Assembly: GCA_036939975.1 (NCBI GenBank)
Contig: JALLPB010000019.1
Coordinates: forward strand, 1 to 36,116
From: Cyclostephanos tholiformis
Taxonomy: Eukaryota; Bacillariophyta; Thalassiosirophyceae; Thalassiosirales; Thalassiosiraceae
Direction of reading: 5' to 3'
DNA: 36,116 bases
Shown here piece after piece: positions 7,544 to 18,100 of the stretch (position 1 is its first letter; every line of letters starts with the position of its first letter). The notes beneath the pieces were generated by a model. It was not told the origin of the DNA. It was given only the letters and a program-made list of their open reading frames with translations, and did not search any database. The position numbers were made by a program, and so were the translations under genes.

Positions 7544-10251
7544 TCACACATCTTCCTTGGATAAGGAGGCGAAGTTGGCGAATGAGTTATACATCGAGAA
7601 TCCGGACATCGATCCAGAAAAGCTCATCACCGACGCCCCGAGCAACGGAGACGCCAACCTCGACGCTCGATTGCGCTCCAATGCGAGGGCTTCCAACTGG
7701 AGCGGCTCATCGTGAGAAAAGTACGTCCAAATGCCAAAGGGCTTCACTCGATTCTCGCTCGCCTCGGACGCATCGCTGTACAACCGCAACTCGAGGGCCT
7801 CGTCGGAGTATGAAAGGATGAGCAACAGCACCGCGAATATCACCAAAACGAACAACATCTCGATTTCGTTCTTCATGAGCAATGCCAGAAATCCGTAGGC
7901 TTCTCCCGCCGGGAGGAAGCACATGCGGGCCGTGATACACACGACGATGAGTATGCCCACGACCTGGGCGGAGTACGCGATCAGGAACATTTGTTCGTGG
8001 TGCTTTGGATCGGTGGGCACCCTACGTATGTGCATGCATTTTATGAAGAAGATCGAGAAAACGACCGCGGACAGCCCGCCACACACTAAATTCTTCGCGT
8101 CGTTGGGCAAAGCCGCAGCCGCGGCGAGATAGCTGTGCGTCAGTAAGTTTAAACCAGAGCCGAGAACTGTCGTGAATAGTAGCAGGGCAAAATTACCCAT
8201 ATTGAAAAAAAAACCGGCGGCTCTATTGTAAAGCAAGGCGTGATCGTGGGGTGCGATGGTGTAGGTGTCATCCACATATAGCAGCTTTATCATGAACAGG
8301 AGGAAGCACGCCAAGAATAAAAAAGCATACTAATGACGAAGAAGAGTGAACAATGTGAGGGAATTTCGGTCGCGAGCAAACTTCGACGCGAAAACGTCAG
8401 CGGCGAAATGATTATCTGTTGGTGGTAATGAAAGTGAACAGAACCAGGTCGTACCTGATCCCAGGTGGGGTCCCAGTAATTGAAGAAGGGGGATGCGGTG
8501 ATGAGTATACTTTGGAGGTTGAATCCAAGGAGTAGGATGAAGAGAACCCCACGTTTGGAGCATGCGGCTGCGCGTAGCAAAGATTCGGAATATGGGATGA
8601 TGGGCTGATTAAAATCGGGCCATCTATAAGGACGATGCGGAACACCGAGTGACACCCCGTTCGACTAGGTACTCACCGTGAAAGTCATTCGGCATGATCA
8701 TGCCAGGGATTCTCATGTTTAGCACGACGCCGCAGAGAAAGATCCACTTTCTCCAACCACTACCGTTCGGCAGGCACAACCCGAAAGCCCAAGTAATCGT
8801 CTCGAGGACGTTCATTACGGTGTTGAATACGGCATACCTCTTGACTGACAAATTGACGGATTCGGCGACATCCCCCGTCGACATAGTCATGTCGTCGGCG
8901 TCCTTGAACCATATCCAAACCCGCACGTGGAGGACCACGTGCAATAATGCGGCGAACATGGCCACGCCCATGATGCGCGTGCACCCGCCCGAATCGAAGG
9001 TCGAGTAGGCCGACAGACTCCCGCCTAGTAATGCGAAGCACACCGACAACGTAGTCAGGTGTGACGAGATGTCGGTGGTATCGAATCGGGTCGAGTACGA
9101 TTCCTCCTTTTTCCATATCATCCAGAATACGGAGAAGTAAGCTAGGATGGGCAGGTCGATGGTGCCGCGATCCTGTATGGCGGCTCCCACGCGGGAGAAG
9201 CTCGTCACGGCTTTTTTTTTTTAGTACGAAAACGCGCGGGGATTTATTCACCGTCGAAAATTGATCGTCGTGTGGGACAAACGGGTAAGAAAATGAAAAG
9301 GGTGGGGCGCCTTTCGCGTTAGAGGAGGCGTGAAAACGAGCCAGAAAAAAAAAAAAAAACACACAATGGCGGGGGCGGCATGCTGGGGACACACGTGGGC
9401 GGGTGAAACAAAAAACGAGAACGAATATTTTTTATAATGCACTCACTGACGATATCCAAGAACAGATCGGTCAAGCTCACGGGTGCTCGTGGTACCAGGC
9501 CGGGTCCGCCACCGCCACCATCCTGGCCGCTGTTGTTGTTATTATTGCCGCCGCTGATCCCATTCCCCCGTCCCCCCCCCATACCCGTCCCAACCCCGCC
9601 CCCACCCATCCCGATACCTAAGGACGCATTCCTCCTGGACATATCCAATCCCGACGACGCTCCCGGTAAAACGTTCGGTCCTCGCCACATCCCCCCCTCG
9701 TGCCATGCCTTCTGGGCGTATTCCGATGCATTTATAAGCTGCTCGCTCTCTGCTCGCAAGGTCTTGAGTTCGTCCGCGATCTTCACTAGGTAGCCGTACA
9801 TCTTTTTTTTGGGGTGTATTTCGTCGTTTTGGTTTGTTTTTGTTTCGTTCGTTCCGCGTGATACGAACGATTGTCATATTATTGAAAAGATTTCGACGAC
9901 GGATTCGATATGATGGGACAGCGGGAGGGTTGGGGAAATTGGGAGGGGGCGTGAATAATAAATAATGATGTATGATCATGATGTGAAAAATATCCAACAA
10001 AGATGGATCACCGACGCAGCACGTCGCCCGCCGGCCTCCCTCCGCGCGAAAGAAAAGCAATCAACAAAGAAAACAAAGAGAACGGGACAAAAACTAACCT
10101 TGCGCTTCGCCACCTTCTCCCTCTGTAGTGCCATCGTGAGATTGGCAACCCTCTCGTCGATCGTCATCGTATCTCCGTCGTCGTCTGCCGTGTTATTCCC
10201 GACTCCGTCGATTGCGGCGATTGCGGCGACTGCGGCTTGTTCGGACGTCAT
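7544..10251 (-). CDS. LtrA-family multipass membrane protein
   Basis: Predicted exons, in coding order, are 10251-10099, 9801-9447, 9210-8673, 8623-8455 and 8329-7544, about 666 residues. The family is named for bacterial low temperature requirement A; its molecular role is not well defined. Exon 1 and the start of exon 2 form a likely coiled coil (MTIDERVANLTMALQREKVA, then YLVKIADELKTLRAESEQL). A Gly/Asn-rich linker with a GGNNNNN run follows. The LtrA core starts at LTDLFLDIVTVTSF across the exon 2/3 join and continues through about ten hydrophobic segments (for example ILAYFSVFWMIW, IMGVAMFAALLHVVL, FNMGNFALLLFTTVL and MLFVLVIFAVLLLILS). The C-terminal 80 residues are hydrophilic and Ser-rich. 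The 49-nt intron between exons 3 and 4 is the weakest join: the strongest donor, GTGAGT at 8676, gives the wrong frame, whereas GTACCT at 8672 keeps it. It is divergent from the gene at 10553. Confidence 0.82.
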
Positions 10252-10552
10252 AGTTGTTCGCGTTTATCATTCGACGTTGTTTTGTTTCATGGACTGACAC
10301 ATGACATGCATCTACGTACGTACATGCGTACCTACATACGAACGTACGTGTGTACATTCATAGTAGGAAATACTTGCTAATATAGTACTATACCTAATTT
10401 TATGGTATGTTCGTATTTAAGAAGTACGTACGTATCATCGACGGACGACGGGCAGCCCCGCGCACAGGCGGGCGTATCACAACGCTGCCTGCGCTGCCGT
10501 TGAGAGCGCGAATTATTGTTAGCATTGATAGCGCGTCGTTTCTTCACCAACC
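10252..10552. promoter_or_regulatory. Divergent promoter region with ACGT-rich block
   Basis: The 301 nt between two divergent ATGs hold a block at about 10313-10356 in which ACGT cores recur (CTACGTACGTACATGCGTACC and AACGTACGTGTGTAC). ACGT is the core bound by many plant-type bZIP factors, but here the repeats could equally be a degenerate TACG microsatellite. Confidence 0.45.
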
Positions 10553-12008
10553 ATGATGACATCGATGACGGGGGAGGCAGCATCACCGAGGAACAGACAT
10601 AAAAGGTCAACAATAATAAGACGATTCTCATTCCCTGCGTTGACCGTCCTCTATGTAATCTACTCGAATGTATATGCGAATTACCTCTTGGACAATTGCG
10701 CCATACTGAAATCATCATCACAACAGCAGCACGGACACGACGATGTTGCTAATGGTAGTAGACCGACTGGCATCAGGGGCGACATGATTCTCAAATCGCT
10801 CTTTCAGCCTGAGATGATGGATACATCTCGCCACGATGACTATGACGTCGGCAACGACATCATCATCGACAGCGATGGCAACGAAAATGTCACGGGCCCT
10901 TCGATCCTCGTAGTATACGCCGGTCCCAGCACGCCGAAATCCCATCGATTCACGGAATTATACATCAAGAATTTCGAATTCTTTTTGAATAACGGCATAG
11001 ATTGCAACATGCGACAGGACACGGTCATCGTCGTTGGGCGGGAATATTACAATGCCTATCTTCCGTGGATACGTCGATTGAATCTCGAATGTAGAAGGAA
11101 AAATGCCGAATCGTCGAGAGGGACAATGATGGTGGGGAGGAGAGGGATTGGGAAAGGCGACGAGGTGAGGAGGAAAGATAGAATTATACTCGTATCGCGT
11201 AGGGCGGTATGTTACGATATGGAGGCGGCATACCTTACGCTGAACGGAGGAGTGCCTGGATTGATGGACATGTCAAGTTACGATTATTTCTTCTTCATCA
11301 ATTGCGGCGTTACCGGACCGGCGCCGACGTCAGTTAACAGGCCATCGCCGTGGACGTCCCATTTTATCAGATATCTCGACGAACGCGTGAAGATGACGGG
11401 ACTTAGCATGAATTGCAAATTGGTTAATGGAATACACATGCAGAGCATGATGTACGCCGTGGACAGGATCGGACTGAGTCTGATTATGAAGTCCGGTGCC
11501 ATATTCGATTGCCTCGAGAAGCCACACGAGGATAACGTCGATTACATCGTCGAGAGATACGAGAAGGTATTGAGTAGGTCTATATTGGATGCCGGATATG
11601 CCCTCCGTCCGTTGATCGGGGGCGACGATATCATAGTGACTTCATCGAATATGAGGGATTGCGTGCCCTGCGAATTTTACAATTTGGAGGACAATCGCGT
11701 CGACGGTGTTGTTGTGAATGTCACGACGTTGACGCCCGGATGTAACGTGAGGATGCGATTTAAAGATCCCTGGATGGAGTCCAGGTATGAGATGTTACGT
11801 TTTATGATGTGTTTTTGCATTAGAACGTTTCGCCCCTGACACAATTATGGATTCATCTCTTACCCCACCATTTAGATTAAAGGCCATATTCAATGGAAGG
11901 GTGCCATCGTTGGACGATGTCATGTTCTTCAAGACATCGCGGTTGTTACCCCCGGATATCGCTTCTCAGATAAATTATACGGGCATCATTCATTGGAAAT
12001 GGCCGTGA
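10553..12008 (+). CDS. Type II membrane protein, putative glycosyltransferase
   Basis: Two exons, 10553-11784 and 11876-12008, 454 residues. A basic N-terminus (RNRHKRSTIIRR) precedes one hydrophobic segment at about residues 26-46 (SFPALTVLYVIYSNVYANYL), typical of a signal anchor in Golgi enzymes. The lumenal part contains ILVVYAGPSTPKSHRF, YIKNFEFFLNNGI, DYFFFINCGVTGP, WTSHFIRYL, NGIHMQSMMYAVDRIGL and a C-terminal KAIFNGRVPSLDD. From memory this pattern fits a glycosyltransferase-like family of algae and other eukaryotes in which a dynamic-sugar-binding region is followed by a GP...WTS segment; donor and acceptor are unknown. The splice CCAG|GTATGA ... TTTAG|ATT restores a good C-terminus ending IIHWKWP, whereas reading through adds an unrelated Cys/Phe-rich tail. 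The function assignment is tentative; the gene model is firm. Confidence 0.75.
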
Positions 12009-12626
12009 TAAGTCTTGAATTGAATTATCATTGGAAACAACTTCCATAGACGAAACCAATCCTAATCCACCGAAAGCAACAAACTAATTCCGCCCAACCA
12101 GACCAACATTGTCGACGTATAAGCTCTCATCAATAGTAGAAATGAGCGTTGCAGACGAGATGAATCCTCGGCGGGCGGCGAACGTGAATATCTCGAGCGA
12201 TATCACGACACTTTCTCGTATTAAGTGTATGATACACCCACATTGAATCCGACGATGGCTAAATATGGCAGTCGACATTTTCCTTGCGCTGAAGCCGGTA
12301 CGGGCAGATGCACGGCCCTAGTTCACCAACATTGTGAAAGGATCGTAATTCGTCCGTTATATTTGCCTCCGAGGTCGCTCCGTCGTATCAATAGGTCTTC
12401 GTTATCTCGTCTCCAATAGTTGTCAACTTGTGGCAATTCGCTCATACCATGGTAGAAAGTTTCGTGAAGTACCCTTATAGGTTCCTTGCGAGTCTTTCGT
12501 TCGGTTCTGTGGATGATGAGCCATATGTCATGAAAATGCCATACCCTGATACATGCTTGCAAAGGGATAACATCGCATTGCCCTCATTAATGTCGTTGTA
12601 GTAAGAACTAAATTTACATACTTAGA
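12009..12626. other. Intergenic region, no gene supported
   Basis: About 620 nt. A minus-strand frame at 12323-12562 has plausible protein composition (PQVDNYWRRDNEDLLIRR) but no recognisable family and no good start. It could be a remnant linked to the decayed genes to its right. Confidence 0.4.
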
Positions 12627-13842
12627 TCAAATCTCATCATCATCTATGTCCATACCATCATCTTCATTGCCATCATCGTCGCTATCACCCCAATATTTCC
12701 ACATTGCTCTTTCATAATCTGTGAGGAATGACAGAACATTCGGGACAATAATAGCGACCGATGTGAGAGAATCAGCTCGTCATTCCATCTTCGTGTCAAC
12801 GGTGAGAGTATCATTGCTCCTGCAAATTTGTTCGAAAATTTTCGATTCCAAGAGGGCCAGCTCCAGCAACATGGAGATGCCAACGTCCTTAAAATCTTCA
12901 TAGAAAGAAGGCTTCGAGTTGATGGAATTAAAAATTATCTTCATACCAATGGGTGATATCGTAGGAATGCGCCTTAGCATTCCATGAATGTTGGTCCGCC
13001 ATTTCCTCGGTCGCACAAGATCCAAACGTTGTGGTATACTGCTAGACGAAAAGGCAATACGAAATCAGGGTATTCTCATGTATCCCACGATTCTACCGAT
13101 ACCGCATTGGCTCTGCGGACACGAACTCTTCGTTTTCATCGCTCAACGCAACACAAGTCAAACTTGAGCAGCGTAAGAATGCCTCCTCATCAATCACTGC
13201 GACGGCGGGGGAGATGACGAGGCGTTGGAGTGATGTGCATCTGCCATATGCCTTCTTCCCAATCACATCTAGCCCCTCGCCACGATTCACGATTGTCAAC
13301 TGAGTGCACTTATAAAATGCCTCATCTTGAATCACATGTAACGATGTGTATTCTCGATATGTCTGCACTCCTATCTCCTCCAGCCCCTAGCCTAGATTCG
13401 CTATCGTCAGCTGCGAGCAGAAATAGAATGCGAATATCTTGGTCGCCGTGACGGCGGGGGGGATCGAAATCTAATGAAGCTATGTACAATCATTTAATGC
13501 CATCTGCCCCATCTCCTCCGGCCCCTCGCCTAGGTTCATGATTATCAATCGGGGGCGATTGCTGTGCTGTATGCCTCGTCCTTCATCGCCGTGACGGCGT
13601 TTGGGATCGAATTTCTCTCATGCAGCGATGAGCATCGACTGAATGCGCTCTGCCCAATCTCCCCCGGCCCCTCGCCAAGAATTGCAGCGATCATTTTCGA
13701 GCAACCAATGTATGTCCCTCTCCCGATCAACCCTGACGGACGTGTGAATGTTAAAATGAGTCACATCCCGCGAAATCATCTCCTCCCCCATATTATAAAT
13801 AATTATGTCCTCTACTACCTCATCCCCGTCATCCGTAATCAT
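12627..13842 (-). pseudogene. Decayed BspA-type leucine-rich repeat (LRR_5) gene
   Basis: Fragments in the expected order can be read across frames. They run from an N-terminus at ATG 13842 (MITDDGDEVVED, YNMGEEMISRDVTHFNIH), through LRR units such as EIGQSAFSRCSSL, EEMGQMALNDC, FCSQLTIANLG, VIQDEAFYKCTQLTIV and VIGKKAYGRCTSLQRLVI, to EEAFLRCSSLTCVAL. A C-terminal segment follows (TNIHGMLRRIPTISPIGM, LLELALLESKIFEQI, VAIIVPNVLSFL) and ends at 12627. The reading frame is broken by a shift near 13730, stops near 13480-13500 and 13390, a break between about 13095 and 13030, and a TGA near 12795 just after DTKME. These LRR proteins form large families in centric diatoms. A heavily spliced real gene is possible, but the in-frame stops inside repeat units argue for decay. 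Confidence 0.75.
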
Positions 13843-13849
13843 AGTTCAG

Positions 13850-14670
13850 AGTCGACCCACCCTTGTTTCTTCCCTGGTGATGGTACGTTCGATCTCTTCA
13901 CGGCGAAGTCAGTTTGATTCGACCGCTTCCTCGTTTTGGGCAGAGATCGCATGGGTGAGTTGGCTGATGACGGACGAGGAGTCGAAAGTCACTGTTGCTA
14001 CTGTAGCGGCTCCTGAGATGCATCGAACGTGGCGTTCTTTGCAAAAAGATTAGATCTCGGCGTCATCTGGGTTTAGCTGATAGCGAGTTTCACTGATGAG
14101 ACCCATCTTGACTGTACATCCAAGCGTTGAGATCGTCAGCGTGAGTGATTGCCTTATGAGTTTGTGATTCATTGCTTTCATGCTCAACGTCGAAAGCTTT
14201 GGCAGCCGCGGTGACGATTGGAAACAATGCGAATGGGTTAGTTGTGTCCGCCTCCAGGATGGCATTTCTGATGATGGGGCAGGGGATGAAGACTGACGAG
14301 CCTTCGAAGCCGATTGTGCTGTCTTCTTCTGGAGTTGGGAGGTTGGCGACATCTTCGGCCATCTTGCAAACTGCTAGTTCACTGAAGGAAGGGATAGCAA
14401 TGCTATGATCCGCGAGAGCGGAATTCAAATCGATTGAGACGTAAGTTCCTTGGTTGCCAAGTCCGATCATGCAAACCACTTGGTTCGATGGCCTTGGTCT
14501 TGTGCCGCCGAAGTTTTTGGGGCTGTGGAGGATCAAGATGTTTTTGTTAGCATCGGCAGCGAGAATGACGGTGTCGATTTCCTCAACGAGCTGTTTCAAT
14601 TTTCTTTCTTCCGAAAAGCCTGCGCTGAGAATGTCGCTGAAAGACTGGAGGTTTCTGTTCCCTTGTCATT
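13850..14670 (-). pseudogene. Decayed member of an uncharacterised, probably repetitive ORF family
   Basis: The best frame runs from about 14670 (NLQSFSDILSAGFSEERKL) through the open stretch at 14599-14090, which contains DTVILAADANKNILILHS, VCMIGLGNQGTYVSIDLN and DDLNAWMYSQ. A frame change near 14125 gives VKMGLISETRYQLNPDDAEI, followed by a stop at 14052. Sequence of the same style continues as TFDSSSVISQLTHAISAQNEE, another stop near 13915, then LRREEIERTITREE. I recall similar arrangements (an NPDDxE motif, then a TQNEEAE-like helix, then LRREEI) in multiple hypothetical proteins of centric diatoms, but cannot verify this. No enzyme motif is visible. It sits head to tail upstream of the LRR pseudogene on the same strand, so the two could be relics of one inserted region. 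Confidence 0.55.
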
Positions 14671-15185
14671 GCTACGATGGTTAATGAACCAGGTTAAAAC
14701 AATTGGATTGCTTCGACATTTTACTGGGCTTTTAGTTGCTACCTAATTCGATCGCGGACCCGGGGATCAAGACGAAGGAATGAGGCTCCAAGTTTCATTC
14801 ACGCTCAGGCAAAATTTGAAAACTAGGATTTAAAATTTTTTGGTCTCTCCCCCTCTCTGCTCTTTTGCTCCGCGGGGCCGGCATCCACATAACCCAGGTG
14901 ATGTGCGAATTATTTTACCTGCGGCCATGGCCGGATGACGATGGAAGGAATGTTGTGGGGAAGGCGCAATGATGACACATTATTATTTGTGTGAGAGGTG
15001 AGAGGTATGAGGTCCCCGTCGGTCTCATCTCGCATCGTGTCGAGCAAAGGAAATTGGCGCGGAGGAGGGTGAGATCACGAAACTCTCCTCAAAAAAAAAC
15101 AAGTGTGTGTGTCATTTTTTGATATGGTAGTACAAGATACATAATCGATTTTTTGCACCGCGCAGTCAATAATATTATATGCAAC
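14671..15185. promoter_or_regulatory. Upstream region of DNA ligase I
   Basis: About 515 nt. It includes a perfect 12-nt palindrome, CGGCCATGGCCG, at 14922-14933, about 250 nt before the ligase start, and A/T-rich runs near 14820-14850 and 15091-15099. Promoter function is inferred only from position. Confidence 0.4.
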
Positions 15186-18100
15186 ATGGCCGGCCAGAGA
15201 TCGCTGACGTCCTTCTTCGGCGTGGCGTCGTCGTCGTCGTCGTCCACCGCGAAGACGACTGCCCCAACTGCGACGTCCGCGTCCCGCGAGGCCGGCGGCT
15301 ATGGGGAGAAGAAGGGCGGGGGGGCCGCCCTACGTCGCGATGCCGACGTCGTGGTGGGGAGGAAGGAGAACGCGACGAACGATGGAATCGACATAAACGT
15401 CATGGGGAGGGACGAGGAGGATGATGATAGTAGGGACGAGAGGGGGAGGAAGAGGAAGACGAGCGTCGGGGTACTCCCTCCGTCGAATAATGCCGACATC
15501 GTCGTCGCGTCCGGTGTGCCCGCCGCCGCCGCCGAGGACGAGGAAGAGGACCTCGTGGACACGGACGACGAGGTCGCGAGGGCGGATGAGGCGGGGGGGG
15601 GGGGGACGACGCCGGACACGTCGATGACGAGGGGGCGACGCGCCGCCGGAAGGAGGGGGTCCTCCTCCGCCGCCATCGCCGTCGCCGCGTCCTCCATCTC
15701 CGGCGTCGGCACAAGAAAGCGGGTCATCGACGACGACGAGAGCGAGGACGACGATGGCGACGAGGAGGAGGAGGAGGAGTACATTGACGACCACGATCGC
15801 GATGCGGAAGACGACGACGATATGGGGGACGAGGACGAGGAATCGATAGTCGACGGCGAGAACGACGACCGCGACGACGACCACGACGAACCCGTCGTCG
15901 GGACCATCGACGCCTCACCTCGGGGGATGGGATCATCCAACAAGAAACAGAAGACCCTCGACGGGAGGGATGCTCCTCCTCATCCCCACCCCGCCGTGCT
16001 CTCCAAAAAGACGTCGTCGGCGTCGACTACGACCAACAAAAAGTCGGAAGTCGTCGCCAGGTCCATGAAGTCGAATAAACGACTGCTCGATATCATGTCG
16101 TCCGAGGTCGATGTCAACGCGACCAACGACGGCGAGCTATTGTGGATGCCATACGACAAGCCGGCGCCGTACTCGGCACTGTGCGACGTCTTCACGGCCA
16201 TAGAGGGTACGTCGGGACGGTTGGAAATACAGGAGAGGTTGACGACGTTCTTCAGGATGGTTCTCCTCAGGGATGGTGGCGGTGGGGGGGGGGTAGGCAA
16301 CGACGATGATGACGACGAGGAGGACGAAGACGAGGAGAAGAAGGCGGACGATGACGAGGGAGGTGCAAGGGGAAACGCGACGAAGGGATCCGAAGGCGCC
16401 GCCGTGGAGGCGGCGGTACCATCCACCAAAAAATCCGACCTATACGCATTGGTCTACCTGACGTCGAATACAGTCGCTCCACAGCACGATAATATCGAGC
16501 TTGGCGTCGGGGATTCCATTTTGATCAAGGCGATCGGCGAGGCGTCTGGGACGTCGAACGACTTTATCAAGAAGAAGTACGAGAAGGAGGGCGACCTTGG
16601 CAACGTGGCGATGAACGCCAAGGGACGACAGAGGACGTTGGTGGGATTCGGCGCTGTGGGGAAGAAGGGCGCGATGGGTGGAGGCGGTCCGAGGAGGTTG
16701 AGCTGCGTCGACGTTCTTAGGGTATTCAAGGAGATCGTGAGTTCGATCGGGTCGTCGTTTGTCGTTTGTTGTTTGTCATCCGTCTTTTGCTGTTTGTCTC
16801 TTTTCGTTTGTTGCTCTTCGTCGACGCCGGATTTTCCCCTTCTCCCTCATTGACGAGACGCCCCCCCGGGCGGTCATTTTCCTTCTCGCCTTCAAATACG
16901 CGTCGCTCTCGCTTTCGCCTCCCACTCATCTTACACCTTCTTTTTTTGCTTTCTCCTCTCTCTCCCTCGACGTCTGTGCCTCACAAATTTCGTTCCTCTG
17001 AAATATCCATGAACAACGCGATCCGAAACGGGAAAAAATACACGCGAATTTTCATATCACAGGCCAACGTCACCGGATCGCAGTCCCAAAAGTGGAAGGT
17101 CGACAAGATCAAGTCCCTCCTCGTACGTGCCAAAGGAACCGAATCGAAGTACATTATACGAGGACTTCAGGGGAAGCTGCGCATAGGCCTGGCTCAAAGC
17201 ACCGTCCTTGCGAGCCTCGCTCACGCGGTCGTTTTGACGAGGCCTGCAGGTGTGATGCGTCCGAGCGCGGCGAGACTGAATGAGATCCGTAATATGGACG
17301 GTACCGACGGTGCGTGTGTTTCGGTCCGTTTGGGTAGAGCCTTCTGTATTCTCACGATTATTTGGTGGAATCAGTTTCGGTTCGACTCTACGACGCACCA
17401 ACACTGATACCCCTCCATCTCTATCGCTCACACTTAACCTCACTATTTCTACAAAACAACAGACGCCTATCCCGACGCCGCCCGCAAGCTATGCTGCAGG
17501 CCCGAGCATCCCCTCGACGTTCAACTCGAGGCCGCCGCGGCCATCGTCAAGAGGGCCTACAACGAGGTCCCGTCGTACGATTCCCTCGTCGACGCGCTCC
17601 TATCGCAGCCCTTGCACGAATTGCACAGGCATTGCACGCTAAAGCCCGGCGTCCCCGTTGGGCCCATGCTCGCCAAGCCAACGAAGAGCATAAAGGACGT
17701 GCTGAAGCGCCTCGACGGAATGAAATTCACCCTTGAATACAAGTACGATGGTGAGCGGGCGCAGATTCACATGCTTCCGAATGGCGAGACGAGGGTATTC
17801 TCCCGCTCGCTCCTCGACAGCTCGGAGAAATTTCCGGAAGTTCCACTCTACACGCAGGAATCGTGTGCCGCGTCCGGGGTGACGGACTTCGTCCTGGACG
17901 CCGAGGTGGTGGCGTTCAATCGCGAGACTGGACAATTCGCTCCTTTTCAAGTTCTATCGACGCGAAAAAGAACTGGGGAATCAGCGGAGAGCGCCAAGAT
18001 ACGTGTGATTGTCCAGGCGTTCGATTTGATGTACCTGAACGGCAAGTCGCTGTTGGATAAGAAATTGTCGGAAAGGAGAGATTTGATGAAAAAGAATTTC

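Noticed and set aside
10313..10356. CRISPR-like or telomere-like repeat
   Set aside because: The units are short ACGT/TACG permutations without spacers or a fixed period.
15299..15943. 214-residue Ser-rich frame on the minus strand
   Set aside because: It is the antisense reading of the Asp/Glu- and Ser-rich low-complexity part of DNA ligase exon 1; GAC/GAG repeats read as Ser runs.
17360..17401. tRNA-like 3' end (GGTTCGACTC ... CACCA)
   Set aside because: There is no matching A box or acceptor stem upstream. It lies in ligase intron 2.
16766..17407. 213-residue plus-strand frame
   Set aside because: It runs through ligase intron 1, exon 2 and intron 2. Only its middle part matches the ligase, and the rest is pyrimidine-rich intron sequence.
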